A stretch of 32,800 nucleotides of DNA from SIG603 sp963611165 (GTDB lineage Bacteria; Bacillota; Clostridia; Oscillospirales; Acutalibacteraceae). Positions 20,809 to 27,972 of the stretch are shown one piece after another. The stretch covers positions 1 through 32,800 of the forward strand of contig CAVDQG010000019.1 in the NCBI GenBank assembly GCA_963611165.1, given 5' to 3'. The notes under the pieces are model-generated. The model made no database searches. It had not been told where the DNA came from and was given only the letters and a program-made list of their open reading frames with translations. Position 1 is the first letter of the stretch. Each line of letters starts with the position of its first letter. The translations under genes and the position numbers were made by a program.

Positions 20809-21561
20809 GTGGCAGTAATTTTTCTCACAAGCAGTCCCACGGGGCCGCTTGACGGAACAAGAAAAACAAACGGATTTGACGAGATGAACGGCTTTCGAAA
20901 AACTCTCAAAAGCTATTGGAAGCCGAAGTCGAAGTGCATAATCGCTTGTGCCGACCCTTCCGACAGAATGAGTAATATCCGAATGCTCGACTACTTCAAA
21001 TCGGTTTGCGATTTATCCGATATGAGTTTCGATAGTTTTGATTTACTCGATGATTATCGCTGTGATATAACAGACGAAGAAATTCTTTCCTACGATGTGA
21101 TTATCTTGGGCGGAGGTCACGTGCCGACGCAGAACAGATTTTTCACGGAAATAGGACTGAGAAGAAAGCTTTTGGGCTTTGAGGGCATCATAATCGGCAT
21201 CAGTGCGGGCTCAATGAACGCCGCCGAAGTGGTTTACGCCCAGCCTGAGCTTGAGGGCGAATCAGTCGATCCCGACTATCAGAGGTTTCTTGTCGGTTTG
21301 GGACTGACAGAGCACATGATCTTACCCCATTATCAGCAAGTAAAGGACAACTACCTTGACGGCAGATTGCTTTTTAAGGACATCACGCTTCCTGACAGCA
21401 TCGGAAGATGCTTCACGGTTTTGCCTGACGGGTCTTATCTGCTGTCGGTGGACGGGGAAGAAACGGTTTTCGGAGAAGCATACAAAATCGCAAACGGTGT
21501 TCTCACCAAGGTATGCGACAACGGTGGCTGTGTTGGAGGAATTGAATTTTATGGCAAATGA
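20809..21561 (+). CDS. Peptidase S51 family protein (dipeptidase E-like)
   Basis: The 250-residue product has IILGGGHVPTQN near 98-109 followed by GISAGSMNAAE near 130-140, the nucleophile elbow with Ser132 in the family position, and LPHY later as a candidate His site. The family includes PepE (Asp-X dipeptidase) and cyanophycinase. The length is normal. It starts at GTG 20809 with GAGGTAA upstream. It overlaps the WYL regulator gene by 11 bp, so the two are one plus-strand transcript divergent from the SGNH operon. The substrate is not predictable. Confidence 0.82.
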   Translation: MAVIFLTSSPTGPLDGTRKTNGFDEMNGFRKTLKSYWKPKSKCIIACADPSDRMSNIRMLDYFKSVCDLSDMSFDSFDLLDDYRCDITDEEILSYDVIILGGGHVPTQNRFFTEIGLRRKLLGFEGIIIGISAGSMNAAEVVYAQPELEGESVDPDYQRFLVGLGLTEHMILPHYQQVKDNYLDGRLLFKDITLPDSIGRCFTVLPDGSYLLSVDGEETVFGEAYKIANGVLTKVCDNGGCVGGIEFYGK

Positions 21562-22543
21562 CAAGAAGTACAAAGGCAAAATGATTAAGCTTGAGAAAAT
21601 TTTCAAGCGTTACACCGACAGTGATAACGGACTCACCCTCAAGCAGATTGCCGACAAACTTAAAGAGTATGACGATTCTGCCGACAGAAAAACTCTCTAT
21701 CGTGACTTTGACGATTTAAGAGCGGCTGGCATTGAGGTAGAATCAAAGCGTGTGGGAAAAAGTACGGTCTATTATGTAGAGGACGATTTATTTGATTTAG
21801 CCGAGCTTAAAATCTTGATTGACAGCGTTCAGGCTTCAAAGTTTATTACACCGAAAAAGTCAAAAATAATCGTAAATAAGCTCAAGACTCTCACAAGTGA
21901 AAACCGTGCGAAGGGGCTCACCCGTGAGGTTATCATCGCACCGGTAAAAGCAGAGAATGAGAATGTTCTTTATAACGTTGACCACATCAACGAGGCAATC
22001 GGAAAAGACAGACAGATTTCCTTCCAGTACTACTCATACGGCGTCGATAAGAGAAGAAAGCCGAGACATGAGGGAAAAATTTACCACGTAAGTCCGTGGG
22101 CACTTATTTATAACCGTGACAAGTATTATCTCGTTGCTTACAGCACCGATCATCCTGAAAAACTTGTGCATTACCGAGTAGACAGAATGGACAAGGTCAA
22201 TGTGGAAGATAAGGAAAAGCGTATCGGTGAAGAGTTCTTCAAAAAGCGTGAAATAAAGAACTACCTCACAAAAATCTTCGGTATGTACAGTGGCGACAAG
22301 GACGAAAAAGTCACTTTTGAGTGCGTAAACGAGCTTGCCGATGTAGTCATCGACCGCTTCGGAAAGGAACCTGTTTTCGAGATAGTCGATGATAAGCACT
22401 TCAGATTCACCACCGAAATCGAAATCAGCAAACAATTCTACGGCTGGGTCGCAGGAATCGGAGCGAATATGAAGATTGTCGCACCGCAATCGGTTGTTGA
22501 CGGATACAAGTCGCATTTGGACGAGATTTTAAAAACCTATTGA
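21551..22543 (+). CDS. WYL-domain transcriptional regulator
   Basis: The 330-residue product has an N-terminal winged helix (GLTLKQIADKL...ADRKTLYRDFDDL), then a WYL domain near 140-220 (ISFQYYSYG, SPWALIYNRDKYYLVAY) and a C-terminal WCX-like half. These proteins bind a ligand, often nucleic acid or a nucleotide, through the WYL fold and regulate neighbouring genes. The ATG at 21551 is inside the end of the peptidase gene, with GGAGGA ten bases upstream. A longer frame starting at 21356 overlaps the peptidase and is rejected. Targets are unknown. Confidence 0.85.
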   Translation: MANDKKYKGKMIKLEKIFKRYTDSDNGLTLKQIADKLKEYDDSADRKTLYRDFDDLRAAGIEVESKRVGKSTVYYVEDDLFDLAELKILIDSVQASKFITPKKSKIIVNKLKTLTSENRAKGLTREVIIAPVKAENENVLYNVDHINEAIGKDRQISFQYYSYGVDKRRKPRHEGKIYHVSPWALIYNRDKYYLVAYSTDHPEKLVHYRVDRMDKVNVEDKEKRIGEEFFKKREIKNYLTKIFGMYSGDKDEKVTFECVNELADVVIDRFGKEPVFEIVDDKHFRFTTEIEISKQFYGWVAGIGANMKIVAPQSVVDGYKSHLDEILKTY

Positions 22544-22552
22544 TAGCAATTG

Positions 22553-22582
22553 AAAGGAGACAGTTTTCTGTCTCCTTTTTTT
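22553..22582 (+). terminator. Terminator after the WYL regulator
   Basis: GGAGACAG (22556-22563), TTTT loop, CTGTCTCC (22568-22575), then TTTTTTT. It lies 10 bp beyond the stop codon. Confidence 0.92.
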
Positions 22583-22594
22583 CTGTCCATAGCA

Positions 22595-22634
22595 AAAAGA
22601 AGAAATCCGCCGAAACAGACGGATTTCTTCTTTT
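22595..22634 (-). terminator. Terminator of the GntP-type transporter gene
   Basis: A perfect 15-bp stem (22595-22609 against 22620-22634, core AGAAATCCG/CGGATTTCT) with a 10-base loop. T-rich flanks on both sides would let it work in both directions between the converging genes. Confidence 0.85.
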
Positions 22635-22668
22635 GTTTGGATAAACTGAACTTTTTGAAGCTGTTAAA

Positions 22669-23928
22669 TTACAAAATATAGATAAGACTTGAAACAACCG
22701 TGCTTGTAAGACCGACAAGAGCCTCATAAGGAATGAGCTTTGCTCTCTCTTTAATCTGCATGTTGACCGAACCGCCTGTAGCATGGAAGAACGAGCCGTG
22801 CGGAAGTGAATCGACAACTGTTGCGCCCGCATGAATCATAGCGCCGCCGTCAATAGCAGAAACACCGCTGTTTATAAGTGTTGCCGAGAATGTCTGAGAC
22901 GCTACGGTAGCACCGGCAGTTGTGGAAGCTGTTGCGGCTGCCATAAGAATACCTGCAATCGGAGCGAGGAGGAACGACGGGATGTTTGCAATCTCAAGCA
23001 GAGAAATCATATCGTACTGAATTGCAGAAGCCTTGATGATACCTGCAAGAGTACCTGTACCGATGAGGAGAATTGAAACTCCGACAACCTTGCTGAGTCC
23101 AAACTCGGTGTAAGAAACAATGTGCTTAATCTGACCGCAGCAAAGCATGGAGACGGCACCGCCGACAGGAAGAGCAATGAGCGGATCGATTGAAATCGAG
23201 CAAATCGGTCTGAGCGCAAGAAGAATGATAACAACGAGCGGGCCCGATATAGCGGCAATGAATGAAGGGAGCTTCTTCTCCTCTACCTCACCGAGATCCT
23301 TCTCTGTCACCTTAACCTCGTTCTTCTTGGAAAGAAGCGTTGCCAAAATAATGGTAACTATAAGTGCTGCCAAAGCGGGAACAATGTTTCTCATCATAAG
23401 AGCTGTGAGGTCAATCCCGAAAGCCTCGGCAGTTGCAATTGTGTTTGGGTTAGGGGAAATAATGTTGCCTGCCTTGCCGCCGCCTATCATGGCAAGAAGT
23501 ACTGCAGGCTTGTTGATGTCTGCTTTAACGGCAATTGCCATTGCAATAGGAGCAACGGTGATAACGGAAATGTCGATAAAAACACCGACCGCACAAATAA
23601 TCATTGTTGCGACAGAAACGGAAACCAAAGCAAATTTCTGACCGAGCTTTTGGACGATAACGTCGGCAATTTTCTCTGCCGAGCCTGTCTTAATCAAAGC
23701 ACCCGCAAGAATACCCGATGTCAAAATTCTGAGTACGGAGCTCATCATGCTCTGAGCACCCGTTACCATTGTGCTGACAGTACCCGTGAGTCCGCCGCCG
23801 CCGATAAGTCCACCGATTAAAGCGCCTAAAATAAGGCTGTAAGCAGGATGAACCTTTTTGATAATGAGAAAAATCGCTACAACAAGTCCTACAACCGCAC
23901 CAAGCGTTGAAAACTGTATCGCATCCAT
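22669..23928 (-). CDS. GntP-family gluconate/carboxylate symporter
   Basis: The product is a 419-residue membrane protein with 11-12 hydrophobic segments. It carries GntP family segments such as GKAGNIISPNPNTIATAEAFG near 145-165 (in pieces), TASTTAGATVASQTF and SLPHGSFFHATGGSVNM near the C-terminus. The family takes up gluconate and related sugar acids with protons. The ATG at 23928 has AGAGGTG upstream. A gluconate-operator-like palindrome lies at 24018-24031 next to a TATACT -10. The gene is single, flanked by terminators on both sides, but the AraD gene just upstream also belongs to sugar-acid and pentose metabolism. Confidence 0.88.
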   Translation of the reverse strand: MDAIQFSTLGAVVGLVVAIFLIIKKVHPAYSLILGALIGGLIGGGGLTGTVSTMVTGAQSMMSSVLRILTSGILAGALIKTGSAEKIADVIVQKLGQKFALVSVSVATMIICAVGVFIDISVITVAPIAMAIAVKADINKPAVLLAMIGGGKAGNIISPNPNTIATAEAFGIDLTALMMRNIVPALAALIVTIILATLLSKKNEVKVTEKDLGEVEEKKLPSFIAAISGPLVVIILLALRPICSISIDPLIALPVGGAVSMLCCGQIKHIVSYTEFGLSKVVGVSILLIGTGTLAGIIKASAIQYDMISLLEIANIPSFLLAPIAGILMAAATASTTAGATVASQTFSATLINSGVSAIDGGAMIHAGATVVDSLPHGSFFHATGGSVNMQIKERAKLIPYEALVGLTSTVVSSLIYIL

Positions 23929-24017
23929 AAGAACACCTCTTCTGAATAATATTTCGTTAATTAATTCACATGTGATTTTTATGGTTTTAGTATAATTAAT
24001 TTGCGGTACTTCTTAAA

Positions 24018-24031
24018 TGTTACCGATAACA
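24018..24031. promoter_or_regulatory. Gluconate-type operator before the GntP gene
   Basis: TGTTACCGATAACA is a palindrome with one central mismatch. It closely resembles the TGTTA-N4-TAACA operator bound by LacI-type gluconate repressors. It is about 90 bp upstream of the ATG and just upstream of a minus-strand TATACT near 23991, so it could block RNA polymerase. No LacI-type gene is in the window. Confidence 0.5.
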
Positions 24032-24091
24032 AATTGTATCCATAATTTTTAGGTTGTTTCTCAAAAAATCTTGTTTTGGGTCACAAATAAA

Positions 24092-24124
24092 AAATATCCC
24101 TCAACGTATGATTGAGGGATATTT
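24092..24124 (-). terminator. Terminator of the AraD gene
   Basis: AAATATCCCTCAA (24092-24104) pairs perfectly with TTGAGGGATATTT (24112-24124). The minus strand continues in TTTTTT-rich sequence. It lies 40 bp beyond the stop at 24165. Confidence 0.88.
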
Positions 24125-24164
24125 AGCTTGTCGAAAAATATTTTTCGAGAGAGATATTATAAAA

Positions 24165-24863
24165 TCATTTCTTCTGACCGTAATAAGCGTTGGGGCCGTG
24201 CTTTCTCATGTAGTGCTTGTCCTGATATCTCGAAGGTGCGGGAGCGGCATCGAATTTCACCTGTCTTGTGAATATCGCCATCTTAGCCACTTCCTCGAGA
24301 ACAACAGCATGATACACCGCCTCTGCCGCATTCTTTCCCCAAGTAAACGGGCCGTGGCTGTGACAAACAACTGCCGGCACTGCCTTAGGGTCAATTTCGC
24401 GGTTTTTGAATGTCTCGACTATGCTGTGACCCGTGTTCATCTCGTAGTCCTCGTCAAGCTCCTCTTTGGTTAAATGACGTGCACACGGAACGGCACCGTA
24501 GAAATAGTCAGCATGAGTTGTACCGTAGCAGGGAATGTCCTCGCCCGCCTGTGCCCAAGCAACTGCGTACGGGCTGTGCGTATGAACAATTCCGCCTATC
24601 TCAGGGAAATTATTATACAGCACCAAATGCGTTTTTGTATCGGATGACGGATTCAAGTCGCCCTCGACCTTATTTCCGTTCAAATCCATAACGACCAAAT
24701 CCTCAGGCTTTAATTCGTCGTAATCGACTCCCGACGGCTTTATAACAAAAAGTCCCTTTTCTCTGTCGATTCCGCTGACATTTCCCCATGTATATGTTAC
24801 AAGTCCTCTTTTGGGAAGCTCCATATTGGCTTTATAAACCTCAAGCTTTAATTCTTCAAGCAT
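24165..24863 (-). CDS. araD: L-ribulose-5-phosphate 4-epimerase
   Basis: The 232-residue class II aldolase-fold enzyme interconverts L-ribulose 5-phosphate and D-xylulose 5-phosphate. It has GNVSGID near 27-33, KPSGVDYDEL near 42-51, NPSSDTKTHL with Asp75, HTHSPYA with metal ligands His94 and His96, and a later CHSHGPFTW with the third His. The length matches E. coli AraD. The ATG at 24863 follows ACGGAGGA. No other arabinose genes are nearby. Close relatives act on L-xylulose 5-phosphate (SgbE/UlaF), and sequence alone does not separate these activities. Confidence 0.88.
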   Translation of the reverse strand: MLEELKLEVYKANMELPKRGLVTYTWGNVSGIDREKGLFVIKPSGVDYDELKPEDLVVMDLNGNKVEGDLNPSSDTKTHLVLYNNFPEIGGIVHTHSPYAVAWAQAGEDIPCYGTTHADYFYGAVPCARHLTKEELDEDYEMNTGHSIVETFKNREIDPKAVPAVVCHSHGPFTWGKNAAEAVYHAVVLEEVAKMAIFTRQVKFDAAPAPSRYQDKHYMRKHGPNAYYGQKK

Positions 24864-24965
24864 AATTATCCTCCGTTATTTGTCACACACTTATTTTAGA
24901 AGTATTTGTCTGATTAGATTTAAATTAAAAACACTTTGCTTTCATAGTAAAAGATACATTTTCAT

Positions 24966-25008
24966 TTTTAGCTCCGTGCGTGGGCGACCACAGGTCGCCC
25001 CTACGGGC
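24966..25008. repeat. GGCGACC/GGTCGCC hairpin repeat, right half
   Basis: TTTTTAGCTCCGTGC, then GGGCGACC-ACA-GGTCGCCC and CTACGGGC. It matches the right half of the composite unit at 31983-32058, including the AGCTC-GTGC lead. A short direct repeat (CTTTGCTTTCATAGTAA near 24934, CTTTGCTCTCATAATAA near 25026) brackets it. Confidence 0.75.
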
Positions 25009-25053
25009 ATCCAAATCAAACCGTGCTTTGCTCTCATAATAAGACACATTCAT

Positions 25054-25130
25054 CCCGTAGGGGCGGTCTTTGACCGCCCATGCTCTTCTTTAACTTATTG
25101 CACTGGCGACCACAGGTTGTCCCTACGGGC
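25054..25130. repeat. Composite 77-bp palindromic element, copy U1
   Basis: It starts CCCGTAGGGGCGGTC and ends GTCCCTACGGGC, so the ends are inverted repeats. Each end is itself a hairpin (GGGCGGTC-TTT-GACCGCCC and GGCGACC-ACA-GGTTGTCC). A spacer of about 24 bp with TTCTTTAAC separates them. The same layout, with similar spacer, occurs at 31983-32058. This looks like a non-autonomous mobile or REP-like element; no encoded protein. Confidence 0.75.
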
Positions 25131-25152
25131 ACATAAATTCAAAGCACCTCAC

Positions 25153-25172
25153 CTTAGATTATATAATCTAAG
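25153..25172. other. Perfect 20-bp palindrome behind the atp operon
   Basis: CTTAGATTATATAATCTAAG is a perfect palindrome just beyond the atp terminator. It may be an RNA hairpin, a backup terminator (a minus-strand T-run does not follow it) or part of the repeat cluster. Confidence 0.4.
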
Positions 25173-25186
25173 CGTATTTTTTTCAA

Positions 25187-25216
25187 CAAAAAAGAACTCC
25201 GCAAAAGCAGAGTTCT
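25187..25216 (-). terminator. Terminator of the atp operon
   Basis: AGAACTC-C-GC, AAAA loop, GC-A-GAGTTCT (25193-25216). The C-A mismatch is a U-G pair in minus-strand RNA. It is followed by TTTTTTGTTG and lies 8 bp beyond the atpC stop. Confidence 0.88.
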
Positions 25217-25223
25217 CTTAAAT

Positions 25224-25637
25224 TTATCTTTTACCGTAAAGGTTTTTAACCTTAAGTCTGGACATAGCTCTCGAAAGAGTAGCCTCGGCAGAATAATACT
25301 CCATACGAGATTTCTTTTGGAGCATCTCTTCCTTAGCCTTCTCCGCTTCGTAACGAGCTCGGTTTTCATCGATTTCATCGGGACGTTCAGCCGAGTTGAC
25401 GAGCATAAGAACCTCGTTGTCCTCAATCTTGAGAATACCCTGAGAGACGGCTGCATACTGATTCTCTCCGCCAGGTGCTCTGTAAACAACAGTACCGGCT
25501 TCGACAGCGGCAACGGTATTTGTGTGGTCAGCAAGAACACCGACCTGACCGTCACTTGCCGGGAAAATCAGCGATTCGCACGGACCGGAATAGAATGTGG
25601 AGTCGCTCTCAAGAATAATGAGCTTAAACTCCTTCAT
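25224..25637 (-). CDS. atpC: ATP synthase epsilon subunit
   Basis: The 137-residue subunit of the F1 central stalk couples rotation and can inhibit ATP hydrolysis. It has an N-terminal beta-sandwich (KLIILESDSTFYSG, FPASDGQVGVLADHTN, SQGILKIEDNEVLMLV) and a C-terminal two-helix hairpin rich in charge (about 88-137), so the inhibitory helices are present. The length is normal. The ATG overlaps the atpD stop by one base (TGATG), which implies coupled translation. It is the last gene of the operon. Confidence 0.95.
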   Translation of the reverse strand: MKEFKLIILESDSTFYSGPCESLIFPASDGQVGVLADHTNTVAAVEAGTVVYRAPGGENQYAAVSQGILKIEDNEVLMLVNSAERPDEIDENRARYEAEKAKEEMLQKKSRMEYYSAEATLSRAMSRLKVKNLYGKR

Positions 25638-27037
25638 CAGCCTTCCTCCGCCATTGCCTTAGCCTTAGCGACAACATCATCAATAGTACCGACATTAAAG
25701 AATGCTGCCTCCGGATACTCGTCCATCTCGCCGTCAACAATCATCTTGAAGCCGCGGACAGTCTCTTTAAGCGGAACATAAACACCCTCGATACCTGTGA
25801 ACTTAGCTGCAACGCTCATCGGCTGAGATAAGAATCTCTGAACCTTTCTTGCACGGTTAACGATGTGCTTATCCTCATCGGAAAGCTCATCCATACCGAG
25901 AATTGCAATGATATCCTGAAGCTCGTTGTACTTCTGGAGAATCTCCTGAACCTTTCTTGCTACCTCGTAATGCTCCTTGCCGACGATGTCCGGCTCGAGA
26001 ATTCTCGATGTGGACTCAAGCGGATCAACGGCAGGATAAATGCCCTGCTCGGCAATCTTACGGCTAAGAACCGTTGTAGCGTCAAGGTGAGTAAAGGTTG
26101 TGGACGGAGCAGGGTCTGTAAGGTCATCGGCAGGAACGTAAACAGCCTGAACCGAAGTAACAGAACCACGCTTTGTGGATGTGATTCTCTCCTGAAGAGC
26201 ACCCATCTCGTTAGCAAGAGTCGGCTGATAACCAACAGCTGAAGGCATACGTCCGAGAAGTGTTGAAACCTCGGAACCGGCCTGAACGAAACGGAAGATG
26301 TTATCAATAAAGAGAAGAACGTCCTTGTTTTCTTCGTCTCTGAAATACTCAGCCATGGTAAGTCCCGAAAGAGCAACTCTCATTCGAACGCCCGGGGACT
26401 CGTTCATCTGACCGAAAACGAGAGCTGTCTTTTCGCTGACTCCGCTCTCCTTCATCTCTCTCCAAAGGTCGTTACCCTCACGGCTACGCTCACCGACACC
26501 GGTGAAAATGGAATAGCCGCCGTGCTCTGTTGCGACGTTGTGGATAAGCTCCTGGATAAGAACTGTTTTACCGACACCGGCACCGCCGAAAAGACCGATC
26601 TTACCTCCCTTTGGGTAAGGCTCGAGCAAATCGACAACCTTGATGCCTGTCTCGAGAATATCTACGGCAGGTCTCTGATCTGCATAACCGGGTGCTGCAC
26701 GGTGAATTGACATATGCGGCTCGTCTGCGGGAACAGCCTCTCCGCCGTCAATCGGCTCACCGAGAACGTTGAACATTCTTCCGAGTGTGCACTCACCGAC
26801 AGGAACTTCAATGGTCTTTCCTTCTGAAAGAACCTCCATTCCGCGGTACATATCCTCGGACTGAGACAAAACGATGCATCTTACGGTGTTGTCACCGACA
26901 TGCTGCTGAACCTCCATGACGCGGGTTTCGCCGTTTACCGCAACCTTGAGTGCGTCCTTAATCTTAGGAAGAACGCCGTCCTCAAATTTTACATCAATAA
27001 CAGGACCCGAAATTCGGATTATTTTTCCTTTATTCAA
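25637..27037 (-). CDS. atpD: ATP synthase beta subunit
   Basis: The 466-residue catalytic F1 subunit has Walker A GGAGVGKT (151-158), GERSREGND near 182-190, Walker B LLFIDNIFRF (241-250) and DELSDED (383-389) in place of the usual DELSEED lever. All catalytic parts are intact. The start is TTG at 27037: AGGAGGCGGAC stands at the right distance and MNKGKI is the normal N-terminus. The TTG overlaps the TGA stop of atpG. Confidence 0.97.
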   Translation of the reverse strand: MNKGKIIRISGPVIDVKFEDGVLPKIKDALKVAVNGETRVMEVQQHVGDNTVRCIVLSQSEDMYRGMEVLSEGKTIEVPVGECTLGRMFNVLGEPIDGGEAVPADEPHMSIHRAAPGYADQRPAVDILETGIKVVDLLEPYPKGGKIGLFGGAGVGKTVLIQELIHNVATEHGGYSIFTGVGERSREGNDLWREMKESGVSEKTALVFGQMNESPGVRMRVALSGLTMAEYFRDEENKDVLLFIDNIFRFVQAGSEVSTLLGRMPSAVGYQPTLANEMGALQERITSTKRGSVTSVQAVYVPADDLTDPAPSTTFTHLDATTVLSRKIAEQGIYPAVDPLESTSRILEPDIVGKEHYEVARKVQEILQKYNELQDIIAILGMDELSDEDKHIVNRARKVQRFLSQPMSVAAKFTGIEGVYVPLKETVRGFKMIVDGEMDEYPEAAFFNVGTIDDVVAKAKAMAEEG

Positions 27038-27954
27038 AAAAGTCCGCCTCCTGTTTTTATCTTATTTTCGTGTGTTTTCTTCTGAGCCTTTGCACCTGCG
27101 GAAACCTCTGTGATTTCCTGAGTGATGGCTGCCTGTCTGACTCTGTTGTACTGAATTTGAAGATCCGAGAGCAGCTCTTCGGCATTTCTGTTAGCCGAAT
27201 CCATAGCCGACATTCTCGCATTCTGCTCAGCACAGAACGAGTAAACAAGTGCACCGTAAATATAACCCGCAATGTAGCTCGGCATCATGTGATTGAGAAC
27301 CGAGTTTGCGCTTGGCATAAACTCAAAAGGATTCGAGATTTTCTTCTCAACCGTCGGAGTGTGGAAATCACTGCGGTGGAACGGAAGAATTCTCGTACGA
27401 ACTGTTTCTGTTTCTACACTGTTTTTCATGTTAGTGAAGATAACATATATTTTCTCGATACCGCCCTTGCCGTAGTTCTCGAGAAGAATGTTTGTAATCT
27501 CTCTTGCACGGCGCATGGTAGGGTTCTGAGCGGTATAAAGAAAGCTTCTCTCAATCGGAATATGATGAGAGTTAAAGTAGTGTCTGCCATACTCGCCGAC
27601 AACGAACAGCTTTGTATCGGGGTGCTCCTGGAGCATTTTTTCAGCCTCACGGATAACATTCATGTTATATGCACCTGCAAGACCCTTATCGGCTGTGACA
27701 ACAAGACAAGCATAAGTGCCGTTGAGCGGAACTTCACCCGATGCCGGATAGAAGTACGGCGACTCAACGCCGTCCGCTGTACGGAAGATACGCTTAATTT
27801 CTGTCGAAAGTGCTTCAAAGTAAGGTCTTGCCTTTTCCCTCTCCGCCTTAGCCTTGGTAAGCTTTGTCGAAGCGATGAGGTACATAGCGTTCGTTATTTT
27901 CTGAGTTTCTCTGACACTGTCGATTCTGCTTTTTATTTCATTGGAATTAGCCAA
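27034..27954 (-). CDS. atpG: ATP synthase gamma subunit with C-terminal tail
   Basis: The 306-residue rotor shaft has a normal N-terminal coil (EIKSRIDSVRETQKITNAMYLIASTKL), middle Rossmann-like domain and C-terminal coil (NRNAEELLSDLQIQYNRVRQAAITQEITEV). Most gamma subunits stop shortly after ITQEI-E. Here about 20 residues follow (AGAKAQKKTHENKIKTGGGLF, basic then glycine-rich). The last codons are the very bases that form the atpD ribosome binding site, so GGGLF may be a by-product of that overlap. The start is TTG at 27954 with AAAGGATG upstream. It lies 18 bp after atpA. Confidence 0.95.
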   Translation of the reverse strand: MANSNEIKSRIDSVRETQKITNAMYLIASTKLTKAKAEREKARPYFEALSTEIKRIFRTADGVESPYFYPASGEVPLNGTYACLVVTADKGLAGAYNMNVIREAEKMLQEHPDTKLFVVGEYGRHYFNSHHIPIERSFLYTAQNPTMRRAREITNILLENYGKGGIEKIYVIFTNMKNSVETETVRTRILPFHRSDFHTPTVEKKISNPFEFMPSANSVLNHMMPSYIAGYIYGALVYSFCAEQNARMSAMDSANRNAEELLSDLQIQYNRVRQAAITQEITEVSAGAKAQKKTHENKIKTGGGLF

Positions 27955-27972
27955 AACTCAACATCCTTTCTG

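Noticed and set aside
21356..22543. Longer start for the WYL regulator
   Set aside because: The extra part overlaps the peptidase gene and is unlike WYL proteins. The ATG at 21551 has GGAGGA upstream and gives a normal N-terminus.
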